Source of the DNA: Pseudomonadota bacterium
Lineage (GTDB): Bacteria > Pseudomonadota > Alphaproteobacteria > Rhodospirillales > Magnetospirillaceae
Length of the DNA stretch: 41,586 nucleotides
Direction: 5' to 3'
Assembly: GCA_021847015.1 (NCBI GenBank)
Contig: JAJZVW010000026.1
Span: forward strand, 1 to 41,586
Positions 17,604-25,414 of the stretch are shown here, piece after piece. Numbering within the stretch: the stretch's first letter is position 1; each line of letters opens with the position of its first letter. The notes below the pieces were generated by a model. That model saw nothing but the letters and a program-made list of their open reading frames with translations. It had not been told where the DNA came from and searched no databases. A program made the position numbers and the translations under genes.

Positions 17604-18532
17604 GCACGGTGGCTGACGACAAGCGACGGAATCTGGGGCGGGGCCTGTCGGCCCTGTTGGGCGACAGCGGCGCCGGCGCGGTGGCGGTGACGAACAATCC
17701 GATGCCGACAGGGATTCCCGGGCAATTGGTGCCGTCCGGGGCGTCCGCCCACGGCATCCGGAGCCTGTCCGTCGGCAGCCTGCGCCCCGGCAAGTTCCAG
17801 CCGCGCCGGCATTTCGACGAGAACGCCATCGGCGACCTGGTGGAGTCCATCCGGGAAAAGGGCGTGCTGACGCCGATCCTGGTCCGGCCCCACCCCCAGG
17901 ATGCCGCGATGTTCGAGATCATCGCCGGCGAACGGCGGTGGCGGGCGGCGCAACGGGCCCAGGTCCACCAGATTCCGGCCATCGTCCGCGACCTCACCGA
18001 CCAGGAGGCCCTGGAGCTGGCCCTGGTGGAGAATATCCAGCGCCAGGACCTCACGCCGCTGGAAGAGGCGGACGGCTACCGCCGCCTGATCGACGAGTTC
18101 GGCCATACCCAGGAGGAATTGGCCCGCGTGGTCGGTAAAAGCCGCAGCCACGTCGCCAACAGCATGCGCCTGCTGGCGCTGCCCGATGCGCTCAAGGCGA
18201 TGGTGGACAGGAGCGAGCTTTCCGCCGGCCACGCGCGCGCGCTGCTGACCGCCGCCGATCCCATCGGCTTGGCCAAGCGGGTGGTGGAGCAGGGGCTCAA
18301 CGTCCGCCAGACCGAGAAGCTGGCCGGAGCGGAAGCCAAGACCCGGCGGGCGCCGGCCAAGGGCGATCCCGCCAGGGACGCCGATACCGCGGCCCTGGAA
18401 CGGGATCTGGCGGCGGCGCTGGGTGTCAAGGTCGCCATCCGGCCGACGGGGCGGGGCGGGGAGCTGACGCTCCATTACGGCAGCCTGGAGCAGCTTGACG
18501 ACATCCTGTCGCGGCTGACCGGCAGTCCGTAG
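17600..18532 (+). CDS. parB: Chromosome partitioning protein ParB (Spo0J)
   Basis: ParB is the CTPase and DNA-binding protein that loads at parS. The 310-residue protein has an N-terminal linker with the ParA-activating RRNLGRGLSALLGD segment at about residues 9-22, and LRPGKFQPRRHFDE near residue 62. The CTP-binding ERRWRAAQRA motif lies near residue 113, followed by ENIQRQDLTPLEEA, the helix-turn-helix (TQEELARVVGKSRSHVANSMR) cut here to its core KSRSHVANSMRLL, and a C-terminal dimerisation region. The start is GTG overlapping the parA stop. Its target sites, three perfect parS copies, lie 1.4-3.5 kb upstream. Confidence 0.96.
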   Translation: MSTVADDKRRNLGRGLSALLGDSGAGAVAVTNNPMPTGIPGQLVPSGASAHGIRSLSVGSLRPGKFQPRRHFDENAIGDLVESIREKGVLTPILVRPHPQDAAMFEIIAGERRWRAAQRAQVHQIPAIVRDLTDQEALELALVENIQRQDLTPLEEADGYRRLIDEFGHTQEELARVVGKSRSHVANSMRLLALPDALKAMVDRSELSAGHARALLTAADPIGLAKRVVEQGLNVRQTEKLAGAEAKTRRAPAKGDPARDADTAALERDLAAALGVKVAIRPTGRGGELTLHYGSLEQLDDILSRLTGSP

Positions 18533-18557
18533 CCGCGAACCCGGCGGGGGAGGGGGG

Positions 18558-18908
18558 ATGCACAGCAATGCCGCCATGGAGGCCCTGCTCGACCGCATGC
18601 CGGCCGAGGTCGCGGATTCGCTCACGCCGGAACAGCGCGCGGCCCTCTACGACGCCATCAGTTCACCCACCTGGCGGTGCAATCCGGTCGATGTGCGGCT
18701 GTCCGTTCCGATGCCGGGTACTGGGCGGCGCTGTTTCGTCACCATCGTCGCCGGGTGGGAACGCCGCGGTGCCGAGCGCATCCGGCGCGAACGCCTGATC
18801 TACCGGCTGGGCACCGCCGGCAATCTGGTGTTCCTGCTGGGGATGGGGGTGGGGATGCTGGCCGTCGCGGCCGTCCTGGCGGCGGGTGCCCGGTTTCTGG
18901 GGCTGTAG
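18558..18908 (+). CDS. Hypothetical single-span membrane protein
   Basis: The 116-residue protein has an N-terminal soluble half ([24 protein letters not shown]) and a conserved-looking central [24 protein letters not shown]. It ends with one hydrophobic segment of about 25 residues, so it is probably tail-anchored in the inner membrane. The ribosome site GGGGAGGGGGG is strong. It follows parB by 25 bp and may be its operon neighbour. No family recognised. Confidence 0.7.
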   Translation: MHSNAAMEALLDRMPAEVADSLTPEQRAALYDAISSPTWRCNPVDVRLSVPMPGTGRRCFVTIVAGWERRGAERIRRERLIYRLGTAGNLVFLLGMGVGMLAVAAVLAAGARFLGL

Positions 18909-18997
18909 TAGCCGGGGCGGCCGTGAACGCCAAGGCTTGCGCGGGACCGTCGAATCGGGTTGTCTTCCCGCACATACCGATCTTGGGGAAAGCGACC

Positions 18998-19480
18998 ATG
19001 ACCTTGTGTCCCTGCGGCTCCGGCCGCGGTTACGACGAATGCTGCGCTCCGCTGCTGGCGGGGGCGGCGGCCGCCACGCCGGAAGCGCTGATGCGCTCGC
19101 GCTATACCGCCTTCGTCCGTCACGACATCGGCTATCTGGAACGCACGCTGGCGCCGGAATCGGCGGGGGATTTCGATCGGGCCGAGACCGAGACCTGGGC
19201 CAAGGAGGCCCAATGGCAGCGGCTGGAGGTCCGCGGCGCCGCCCTCGCCGAGGAGAACGGCAGCCGGGGAACGGTCGAGTTCGTCGCCCATTACCGTTTT
19301 CGCGGCAAGACCTTCGCCCATCACGAGCTGGGCGTGTTCCGCAAGGAGGACGGCCGCTGGCTCTACGTGGACGGCGAGATCAACCCCAAGACGGCGCCGC
19401 GCGCGGCGGCCAAGGTGGGGCGCAACGATCCCTGCCCGTGCGGGTCGGGCAAGAAATACAAGAAGTGCTGCGGCGCCTGA
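18998..19480 (+). CDS. ychJ: YchJ-family protein with two SEC-C zinc motifs
   Basis: The 160-residue protein has an N-terminal SEC-C motif ([13 protein letters not shown], residues 4-16), a NTF2-like middle with the YchJ signature [20 protein letters not shown], and a second C-terminal SEC-C motif ([13 protein letters not shown], 146-158). SEC-C motifs bind zinc and often contact the ribosome or SecB in other proteins. The molecular role of YchJ is unknown. The next gene starts one base after its stop, so both are probably translated together. The start ATG is fixed by the SEC-C motif, which begins at residue 4. Confidence 0.9.
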   Translation: MTLCPCGSGRGYDECCAPLLAGAAAATPEALMRSRYTAFVRHDIGYLERTLAPESAGDFDRAETETWAKEAQWQRLEVRGAALAEENGSRGTVEFVAHYRFRGKTFAHHELGVFRKEDGRWLYVDGEINPKTAPRAAAKVGRNDPCPCGSGKKYKKCCGA

Positions 19481-19481
19481 C

Positions 19482-21242
19482 GTGCCCGATCCCACCCTGC
19501 CGATCCAGTCGCTCCTGCGTGCCGGCCGGGTGGCCGAGGCGGAGGCGGCGTGCCGGCAGGCCCTGAAGAGCGACCCGAAATCGCCGCGCCTGCTGCTGCT
19601 CCTGGGACAGATTCTGTTCCATACCGGGCGGCCTGCCGACGCCGCCCGCATCCTGGACAAAGCCGCATCGTGCCGGCCGGTGCCGGTCGAGGCGGCGATC
19701 ATGCTGGGGGTAGCCCAGGAGGCCCTGGGTAAACTGGACAAGGCCGAGAAGGCCTATCGCCTCGCCATCGGCCTCAGGCCCACCGCCCAGGCCTGCTTCA
19801 ACCTCGGCAATGTGTTCCGCCGCCAGGGGCGGGACGGCGACGCGCTCGCCTGTTACCGCCAGGCCCATGATCTGGCGCCGGGCGACACCCGCATCCTCGG
19901 CGCGCTGATCGCCCGCAAGCAGGCGCTGTGCGACTGGGAGGGTCTGGAGGCCCTGTCGGCGCGGCTGCTGGCCGGCCTGGACGCGGGCGGGGCCCCGGTC
20001 GATCCGTTCCGCCTGCTGTCGCTCGATTTTCCCGAAGACGCGCTCCAGCGCTGCGCGCGGCGCTGGGCCGGCCAGTTTCCGGCACGTCCGGCCGCCGCCG
20101 CGGTGCCGCCGCGGCCGAAGGAGCGCTTGACCATCGGCTATCTGTCGGCCGATTTCCGCAACCACGCCGTCGCCCATCTGGCCGCCGAGCTGTTCGAACG
20201 GCACGACCACACGCGGTTCCGCATCCTCGCCTATTCGGTCGGGCCGGACGATGGCAGCGCCATGCGCCGCCGCTTGATGGCCGCCTTCGACGCCTTCCAT
20301 GACATGGAGGACCGGCCCGCTTCCGTCGTGGCGGGGCGCATCGCCGCCGACGGGGTGGACATCCTGGTGGACCTCACCGGCTATACGCGGGGCGGCCGTC
20401 CGGACGTGCTGGCCGCGCGACCGGCGCCCATTCAGGTCAATTATCTCGGCTATCCCGGCACACTCGGCGCCGGCTTCGCCGATTATATCGTTGCCGATCC
20501 GATCAGCCTGCCGATGAACCGGCAACCCTTCTACGACGAGCGCATCGTCCATCTTCCGGTCTGCTATCAGGCCAACGACCGCAAGCGCCCCCTGCCGAGC
20601 CAAGCGCCGTCGCGCGCCGAGTGCGGCCTGCCCGGGGACGCCGTGGTGCTGGCCTGCTTCAACGCCGTCCACAAGATCACCCCGGCGGTGTTCGCGGTAT
20701 GGCTGGATCTGCTGCGGGCCGAGGACGGCACGGTGCTGTGGCTGCTGGCCGACGACCCCGCCGCCGAACGTGCGTTGCGGGCGGCGGCGGAAGGGCGGGG
20801 GGTGTGCGGCGGCCGGCTGGTGTTCGCCCCCAAGGTCCCCATCGCCGACCACCTGGCCCGCTACCGCGTCGCCGACCTGTTCCTGGATACCGTGCCCTAC
20901 AACGCCCACACCACCGCCAGCGATGCGCTGTGGGTGGGATGCCCTGTCGTTACGGTGACGCAAGGAACCTTCGCCTCGCGGGTGGCGGCCAGTCTGCTGA
21001 ACGCGGTCGGGCTGCCCGGGCTGGCCTGCCGAACCTTCGACGATTACGCGGCTCGCGCGCGGGCGCTGATCCGCGATCCCGGCGAACGCAAGCGGCTGCG
21101 CGCCCATCTGGAGGACGGCCGCGCCTCGGCCCCTCTGTTCGATACGCCCCGCCTCGCCCGGGATTTGGAACGGGCCTTCGCGACCATGTGGGACCGGCAC
21201 GTCGCCGGCCTGCCGCCGGCATCGTTCGCAGTCGAGGGCTGA
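19482..21242 (+). CDS. TPR-containing SPINDLY/OGT-type protein glycosyltransferase (GT41)
   Basis: The 586-residue protein has an N-terminal array of about three to four tetratricopeptide repeats (residues 1-150, e.g. LGKLDKAEKAYRLAIGLRP and FNLGNVFRRQGRDGDALACY). It then has a GT41 catalytic region from about residue 205. The region has diagnostic segments IGYLSADFRNHAVAHL, PIQVNYLGYPGTLGAGFADY and DLFLDTVPYNAHTTASDALW, matching the two halves of O-GlcNAc transferases. It would transfer GlcNAc or fucose from a nucleotide sugar to Ser/Thr of cytoplasmic proteins; the acceptor is unknown. The start is GTG at 19482, directly after ychJ. The repeat cluster 21285-21412 lies after it. Confidence 0.88.
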   Translation: MPDPTLPIQSLLRAGRVAEAEAACRQALKSDPKSPRLLLLLGQILFHTGRPADAARILDKAASCRPVPVEAAIMLGVAQEALGKLDKAEKAYRLAIGLRPTAQACFNLGNVFRRQGRDGDALACYRQAHDLAPGDTRILGALIARKQALCDWEGLEALSARLLAGLDAGGAPVDPFRLLSLDFPEDALQRCARRWAGQFPARPAAAAVPPRPKERLTIGYLSADFRNHAVAHLAAELFERHDHTRFRILAYSVGPDDGSAMRRRLMAAFDAFHDMEDRPASVVAGRIAADGVDILVDLTGYTRGGRPDVLAARPAPIQVNYLGYPGTLGAGFADYIVADPISLPMNRQPFYDERIVHLPVCYQANDRKRPLPSQAPSRAECGLPGDAVVLACFNAVHKITPAVFAVWLDLLRAEDGTVLWLLADDPAAERALRAAAEGRGVCGGRLVFAPKVPIADHLARYRVADLFLDTVPYNAHTTASDALWVGCPVVTVTQGTFASRVAASLLNAVGLPGLACRTFDDYAARARALIRDPGERKRLRAHLEDGRASAPLFDTPRLARDLERAFATMWDRHVAGLPPASFAVEG

Positions 21243-21284
21243 GGCGGCGAAATTACGGGGACGTGGAATTTCCGAGGGCACTAT

Positions 21285-21412
21285 CGCGCGAAAGATCCCT
21301 CGCCGTCGGCTCGGGATGACAGTCTTTTCGTTGTCGTTCCGAGCGAGCGCAGCGACGAGGAACCTTTCGCGCGAGGTGCCTGAACGATCCTTCGCTTCGC
21401 TCGGGATCACAC
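21285..21412. repeat. Dispersed inverted repeat, copy F (three arms)
   Basis: This copy has an extra arm: GAAAGATCCCTCG...CTCGGGATGACA, then GTCGTTCCGAGCG...GAGGAACCTTTCGCGC, then GAACGATCCTTCG...GCTCGGGATCACA. It lies between the convergent glycosyltransferase and L,D-transpeptidase genes and may act as a bidirectional transcript end. Confidence 0.7.
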
Positions 21413-21434
21413 CGCCCGGTCGTCACCGCCACGA

Positions 21435-21935
21435 TCACCCCGCCACCACGCACAGACGGTCGCCGGGGCCGACGGCCGCCAGCAAGGCGAGCAGATCGGC
21501 CGGGGCGAGGGCCACGCAGCCCTCGGTGGGTCCGAAATCGTCCCGCGCCAGATGGAGGAAGACGGCGCTGCCCTTGCCCGGCATCACCGGATCGTCGTTG
21601 TGGCCCAGCACCACGATGAGGTCGTAGACGCCGTCGTCGCGCCACAGCGTCTCGCAGCGCGCGGGGTGGGGCAGGCGGGTTTCGCGATTGTAGTCGGGGT
21701 GCCCCGGATCGTCGCACCAGCCATGCGCGGGCGTCAGCGCCGCCAGCGTCAGGCGCGTGGCCGGCGCCGCCAGCCGGTCGGGGCGGTAGAACGCCCGCCG
21801 GAAGGCGAAGCATCCCGCGGGCGTGGCGCCGTCGCCTTCGACCTTGTCGGCGCGGATTCCACCCCTGCCGAGCGCGCAACGCACCCGGCGGCCGTCCCAG
21901 GCGAGCCAGCCGCCGCCGGTGACCGTCACGTCCAT
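21435..21935 (-). CDS. YkuD-family L,D-transpeptidase
   Basis: YkuD enzymes make 3-3 crosslinks in peptidoglycan or attach proteins to it, using a catalytic cysteine. The 166-residue protein has the catalytic signature HLARDDFGPTEGCVAL with His128 and Cys140, and the upstream ADKVEGDGATPAGCFAFRRAFY block of this compact subfamily. No signal peptide or membrane helix is visible from the ATG at 21933-21935, which has a GAGG ribosome site. Either it is exported by another route, works on cytoplasmic material, or the subfamily is leaderless. It follows the gene 21946-22923 by ten bases, suggesting one transcript. Confidence 0.85.
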   Translation of the reverse strand: MDVTVTGGGWLAWDGRRVRCALGRGGIRADKVEGDGATPAGCFAFRRAFYRPDRLAAPATRLTLAALTPAHGWCDDPGHPDYNRETRLPHPARCETLWRDDGVYDLIVVLGHNDDPVMPGKGSAVFLHLARDDFGPTEGCVALAPADLLALLAAVGPGDRLCVVAG

Positions 21936-21945
21936 GCGTCAGTCC

Positions 21946-22923
21946 TCACGGCGTCGGATTGGCATCCTGAAGCTTGCGGATTTTCTCGTACTTGCTCAAG
22001 CCGTCCATCATCGCCGCGCTGAACCACGTCCGACCCTCGGAGCCCGGGCCGGTGGGGGTGGGAAGGGGCGCGCTCCCGGGGGTTCCCGGCGGGGCGGAGG
22101 GGATCGTTTCGCCGGCATGGCTTTCGGCGGCGAGGATCTTCTGGACGACGGCGGCGCTGGGTCCGGGATAGCTGGCCGGTTGGACGCCGCTGACGGGCAG
22201 GCTCGACCGCTGCCCGGTGCCCGACAGCGGCAGCGAGACCGGCAGCGGCGCGGGCTTGACCTCTACCGCCCGACGTTGCGGAACCGGCATGAAATGCTGG
22301 GGCCGGATGAGGGGCATTCCCGTGCTGGCGGTGCCGGCCGGCCCCGGTGGCGCCGGGACGGGCGGTGGCGCGGCCTTGGCGGCGGCGGGCGCTTCGGCGG
22401 CCACCGGCGTAAGGCCGGTACCGCCGAAGGCCATTGCCGCGGTGGCCGCCGGCACGCTGGTCACGGCGGCCTGCGGTGTCGCGACGGGCGGCGGCGGCTC
22501 GGCGGCGGCCAGGGCGACCGGCTGCGCCGCGCTTGCGGTCGCGGTGGCGGTTCCGCCTTGCCCGGCCTGGCCGGACAGCGCCGATTCGGCGGCGGCGATG
22601 GCGTGTTCGCCGACATCCTTGCCGGTCTTGTCGGCGATGGCGCAGTTGATCTCCTCGCCCACCAGGCCGAGCGGTCCGCCGTAAAGCGCGGCGCCGACCA
22701 GCCGTCCCACCGCGCCCGGCTCGTCGCCGGTGACCTCGCGGTAGATGGTGCTGATGACGGGGAGGTGCTGCAACGGGTTGATGATGTCGATCAGGTCCTT
22801 GAACGAGAAGCTCTTGCCGTTCGAATAGACCGGCAGCTTGTGGTCCACCGGCTCGGTTTCACCGTAATAGCTGTCCGGGAACAGCTTGTTGGCCATCGCG
22901 AAGGGCGAATCACTAGCCCGCAT
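21946..22923 (-). CDS. Hypothetical Ala/Pro-rich protein
   Basis: The 325-residue protein has an ordered N-terminus (FPDSYYGETEPVDHKLPVY, then FSFKDLIDIINPLQHLPVIS and VGRLVGAALYGGPLGLVGEE up to about residue 95). A 180-residue Ala/Pro/Val low-complexity region follows, then a short conserved-looking tail SEGRTWFSAAMMDGLSKYEK. No signal peptide or enzyme motif is seen. Two starts are possible: ATG 22921-22923 (AGGAG eight bases upstream) or MANKLF at 22896 (no good site); I prefer the first. The preferred start and its ribosome site lie within a 29-bp inverted duplication. Function unknown; it is upstream of the transpeptidase. Confidence 0.7.
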   Translation of the reverse strand: MRASDSPFAMANKLFPDSYYGETEPVDHKLPVYSNGKSFSFKDLIDIINPLQHLPVISTIYREVTGDEPGAVGRLVGAALYGGPLGLVGEEINCAIADKTGKDVGEHAIAAAESALSGQAGQGGTATATASAAQPVALAAAEPPPPVATPQAAVTSVPAATAAMAFGGTGLTPVAAEAPAAAKAAPPPVPAPPGPAGTASTGMPLIRPQHFMPVPQRRAVEVKPAPLPVSLPLSGTGQRSSLPVSGVQPASYPGPSAAVVQKILAAESHAGETIPSAPPGTPGSAPLPTPTGPGSEGRTWFSAAMMDGLSKYEKIRKLQDANPTP

Positions 22924-23040
22924 TTGTCATACTCCTGCCGGTTTGATCGCGTTTCGGGGCGCCGGAGTGCCAAGTCGCAGCCCGCAGCCAAGGCTGGCTG
23001 CCTTGGCAAGGCCGGCAGGAGTATGAGAAATGCGGGCTAG
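22913..23040. repeat. Inverted duplication of a gene start (29-bp arms)
   Basis: Arms 22913-22941 and 23012-23040 are inverted copies with a single mismatch. Each contains a ribosome site (GGCAGGAG), an ATG and the codons for MRAS. The left arm starts the hypothetical gene on the minus strand; the right arm gives a ten-codon frame on the plus strand ending at TGA. The 70-bp centre is GC-rich with smaller internal stems. Confidence 0.8.
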
Positions 23041-23149
23041 CGGCGGAGACACTCATGTCTGACCTCGGTACAAAGACCCACGGGGCTCCGCTGCAAACCG
23101 GATGCCAGTCTGCTGGACCGCTAAGATATTGATTTTGCCGTGATGATAG

Positions 23150-23164
23150 CCCGCTCATGGCGGG
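23150..23164 (-). terminator. Weak stem-loop after ribA
   Basis: CCCGC and GCGGG pair around a five-base loop, 30 bp downstream of the ribA stop on the minus strand. The stem is only five base pairs and no T-run follows, so termination here is doubtful. Confidence 0.25.
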
Positions 23165-23194
23165 AACGCCGTGCCGGGAGGCAGAATTTACCGG

Positions 23195-24328
23195 TCAGAA
23201 CAGGTGCCCGCCCCGGGCGGCCTTGGTGCTGAGGTAGAAGCGGTTGTGGTCGTTGGCGGGGAAGACGTGGGGCACCCGCTCCATCACATCGATGCCGTGG
23301 CGGGCCAGCGCCTCCATCTTGCCCGGGTTGTTGGTCATCAGCCGCACTTGGCGCACGCCCAGAAGACGCAGCATCTGGGCGGCCGGCTGATAGATGCGCT
23401 CGTCGTCGTCGAAGCCGAGCTGGAGATTGGCGTCGAGGGTATCGAAGCCGTCGTCCTGGAGTTGGTAGGCGCGCAGCTTGTTGACCAGCCCGATCCCCCG
23501 GCCCTCCTGGGCCAGGTAAAGCAGGACGCCGCTGCCGGCCTGGGCGATCTCGGCGATGGCGCCGCGCAACTGGTCGCCGCAATCGCAGCGCAGGCTGCCC
23601 AGCAGATCCCCGGTGAAGCATTCCGAATGCAGCCGCGCCAGCACGGGCCGGTCGGCGTCGGGCTCGCCGATGACGATGGCCAGATGCTCGACGCCGCCGT
23701 CGGACGGGCGGAATGCGACGATGCGGGCGTTCTCGGCGTCCTTGAGCGGCACGCGGGCCTCGCTGACGACGCGCAGGGTCCGCGCGGCGTTCTGCTGGTA
23801 GCCGGCCACGTCCTCCGCCGATACCGTCGGCAGGTCGCCGCCGCCCGCGGACGACGCATCCGCGACGATGGCCGCCGGCAGCAGCCGCGCCGCCTTGGCG
23901 AGGCCGACGGCCGCGGCGATGGCCGAACCGGCCGGGATGTCCTCGACGCCGAACCCGGCGCGGTCGCGCCGCGCCGCCGTCCGCTCGCAGGGATCGGCCA
24001 GCCAGGCCACATCCGCGGCGGTCAGCCGTCCGGACCCTGCGCGCAGAAGCACCACGGCGGGAAGCCCGTCTGCCGCCCGCAGCCCCAGCACCGCGGCCCG
24101 CCGGCCGGTGACCGCGAGGGCCGGGGCGCGGCCCGTCCGCGCGGCCAGATCGGCCAGCGCTTCGTCGGTGACCGCTTCGGCCGCCAGCACCAGAACGGCG
24201 CCCGCGCGGTGCCGGACCACGACCGGGCCGCCCCGGCGCAGCTCGGCGATGGCGCGATCGACGGCGACCAGGGGGGCCGGAACGGGAGCGGCAGGGCGGG
24301 GAATGAGGTCCAGTTGCCTCGTCATCAT
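23195..24328 (-). CDS. ribA: GTP cyclohydrolase II (with degenerate RibB-like N-terminal half)
   Basis: RibA opens GTP to start riboflavin synthesis. The C-terminal ~200 residues carry the zinc-binding HSECFTGDLLGSLRCDCGDQ, the catalytic YLAQEGRGIGLVNKLRAYQL and the TNNPGKMEAL nucleotide-binding end. The N-terminal ~170 residues resemble a worn 3,4-dihydroxybutanone-phosphate synthase fold lacking a clear DxxxR active site, as seen in several alphaproteobacterial RibA proteins; this is inference. Total 377 residues from ATG 24326-24328. Another possible start (24358) has a GGTGGG site, so the N-terminus is uncertain by about ten residues. It is divergent from the response regulator. No FMN riboswitch is visible upstream. 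Confidence 0.9.
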   Translation of the reverse strand: MMTRQLDLIPRPAAPVPAPLVAVDRAIAELRRGGPVVVRHRAGAVLVLAAEAVTDEALADLAARTGRAPALAVTGRRAAVLGLRAADGLPAVVLLRAGSGRLTAADVAWLADPCERTAARRDRAGFGVEDIPAGSAIAAAVGLAKAARLLPAAIVADASSAGGGDLPTVSAEDVAGYQQNAARTLRVVSEARVPLKDAENARIVAFRPSDGGVEHLAIVIGEPDADRPVLARLHSECFTGDLLGSLRCDCGDQLRGAIAEIAQAGSGVLLYLAQEGRGIGLVNKLRAYQLQDDGFDTLDANLQLGFDDDERIYQPAAQMLRLLGVRQVRLMTNNPGKMEALARHGIDVMERVPHVFPANDHNRFYLSTKAARGGHLF

Positions 24329-24459
24329 CGGAAGTATCTGATCGGGGTCGGGAACCATAGCGGTTTTCCCACCGTCATGAAAGAGGGACGGCGGGCCACT
24401 TCCGCCGGGCGCCGATTCCATATTATATAAACGCAGGCCTCCCCTCCTGCGGCACATCC

Positions 24460-25092
24460 ATGTCGTCTTCGCGCCGTCTGCTGCTGATCGCGGATGATCC
24501 CGTGCTGCGGCAGATTCTTTCGGAACATTTGGCCTCGGCGGGATTCGCGATCGCGATCGCGGCCGGGACCGCCGCCGCGCCGCCCGGGGCGCGCGACGCG
24601 GATCTTGCGGTTCTCGACGGCGACGGCGCGCTTGCGCTGTGCCGCCGGCTCAAGGCGGACGACCCCTCCCTGCCCGTGATGATTCTCGCCGGCCATCGGG
24701 TGGACTCAGCCGCCGACGCGGTGATGGTGAAGCCGGTGCGCCTCGCCGCGCTGGTAGCCAAGCTGGAGGACCTGCTGAACCGGAAGGATGCCGGCATCGC
24801 CGTCCGTATCGGCGAATGGCGGTTCGATCCTCATGCCCGCGCGCTGGACGGGGCCGACGGCCGGCAGGTGCGCCTGACCGACAAGGAAACGGCCATCCTC
24901 CGCTGCCTGGGCAAGGCCGGCGGCGTGGTGGCGCGCGAACGGCTGCTGGCTGAGGTCTGGGGGTATGCGGGCGGCGTGTCCACCCACACCCTGGAAACCC
25001 ACATCTATCGCCTGCGGCGAAAGCTCGAACCCGATCCCGGCCGCGCCAGCGTGCTCGTTACGGAAGCGGGCGGTTACCGGCTGGTGACGTAA
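24460..25092 (+). CDS. Orphan OmpR/PhoB-type response regulator with degenerate receiver
   Basis: The 210-residue protein has a receiver-like domain (1-105) and a clear winged-helix DNA-binding domain (115-210: RLTDKETAILRCLGKAGGVV, then STHTLETHIYRLRRKLEPDP). In the receiver the acidic pair D12/D13, phospho-acceptor-type D53 and K91 remain. The switch Thr/Ser is Ala77 and the aromatic switch residue is missing. The stretch from residue 77 to K91 is about eight residues shorter than in PhoB. Signalling by normal phosphorylation is therefore doubtful. No sensor kinase is nearby. A TATTAT-rich segment at 24420-24430 could be its -10 region. Confidence 0.9.
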   Translation: MSSSRRLLLIADDPVLRQILSEHLASAGFAIAIAAGTAAAPPGARDADLAVLDGDGALALCRRLKADDPSLPVMILAGHRVDSAADAVMVKPVRLAALVAKLEDLLNRKDAGIAVRIGEWRFDPHARALDGADGRQVRLTDKETAILRCLGKAGGVVARERLLAEVWGYAGGVSTHTLETHIYRLRRKLEPDPGRASVLVTEAGGYRLVT

Positions 25093-25110
25093 GGCCCCGC
25101 CTCCGTCCCA

Positions 25111-25173
25111 GTGCATCGATGCAAACGAAAGATTCAGGTGGAACTTGGCCTTCGTTTGCAAAAATCAATGCAC
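25111..25173. repeat. Imperfect inverted repeat downstream of the response regulator
   Basis: GTGCATCGATGCAAACGAAAG (arm from 25111, key parts GTGCAT and GCAAACGAA) is mirrored at 25150-25173 by CTTCGTTTGC and ATGCAC with a few extra bases. It lies in the gene-free stretch 25093-25414. It could form a transcript hairpin 20 bp after the regulator's stop codon. Confidence 0.5.
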
Positions 25174-25201
25174 ATTCAAATGGTTAGCCTAGGGCGACGG
25201 G

Positions 25202-25226
25202 CCGACGAAAGTGCTGCTTTCGTCGG
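25202..25226 (+). terminator. Ten-base-pair stem-loop
   Basis: CCGACGAAAG and CTTTCGTCGG form a perfect 10-bp stem with loop TGCTG. No T-run follows, so it may be a Rho-type or processing hairpin rather than an intrinsic terminator. It is the second structure after the response-regulator gene. Confidence 0.4.
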
Positions 25227-25240
25227 AGTCGGTGCACTAG

Positions 25241-25414
25241 CAGTGCTGTTGAAAAAGTCGGTCTTTTCAACCGTCACCCCCGCGAAAGCGGGGGTCCATG
25301 CTTCCGCGAATACAAAATATAGCGGATAAGCCTGCTCTTTCGGCCCAACATTGACCCCCGCTTTCGCGGGGGTGACGAAAAAGCGGGGGTGAAAAATGCT
25401 TTTTCAACAGCCTG
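25241..25414. mobile_element. 174-bp MITE flanked by CTAG at the secB stop
   Basis: The element has ends CAGTGCTGTTGAAAAAG and CTTTTTCAACAGCCTG, inverted repeats differing by a one-base indel, and is flanked by CTAG on both sides (25237-25240 and 25415-25418), a 4-bp target duplication. GCTGTTGAAAAA ends occur in IS5- or IS1182-like elements, so it could be moved by such a transposase in trans. Inside are the inverted units GTCACCCCCGCGAAAGCGGG and CCCGCTTTCGCGGGGGTGAC, a common alphaproteobacterial repeat. No protein is encoded. Confidence 0.75.

Noticed and set aside
24329-24459. FMN riboswitch in front of ribA
   Set aside because: The short divergent gap lacks the conserved FMN-aptamer blocks and is too small to hold the element.
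25241-25414. CRISPR-like spacing from the repeated CCCCCGCGAAAGCGGGGG units
   Set aside because: Only two inverted copies within one MITE, no direct repeat-spacer pattern and no cas genes.
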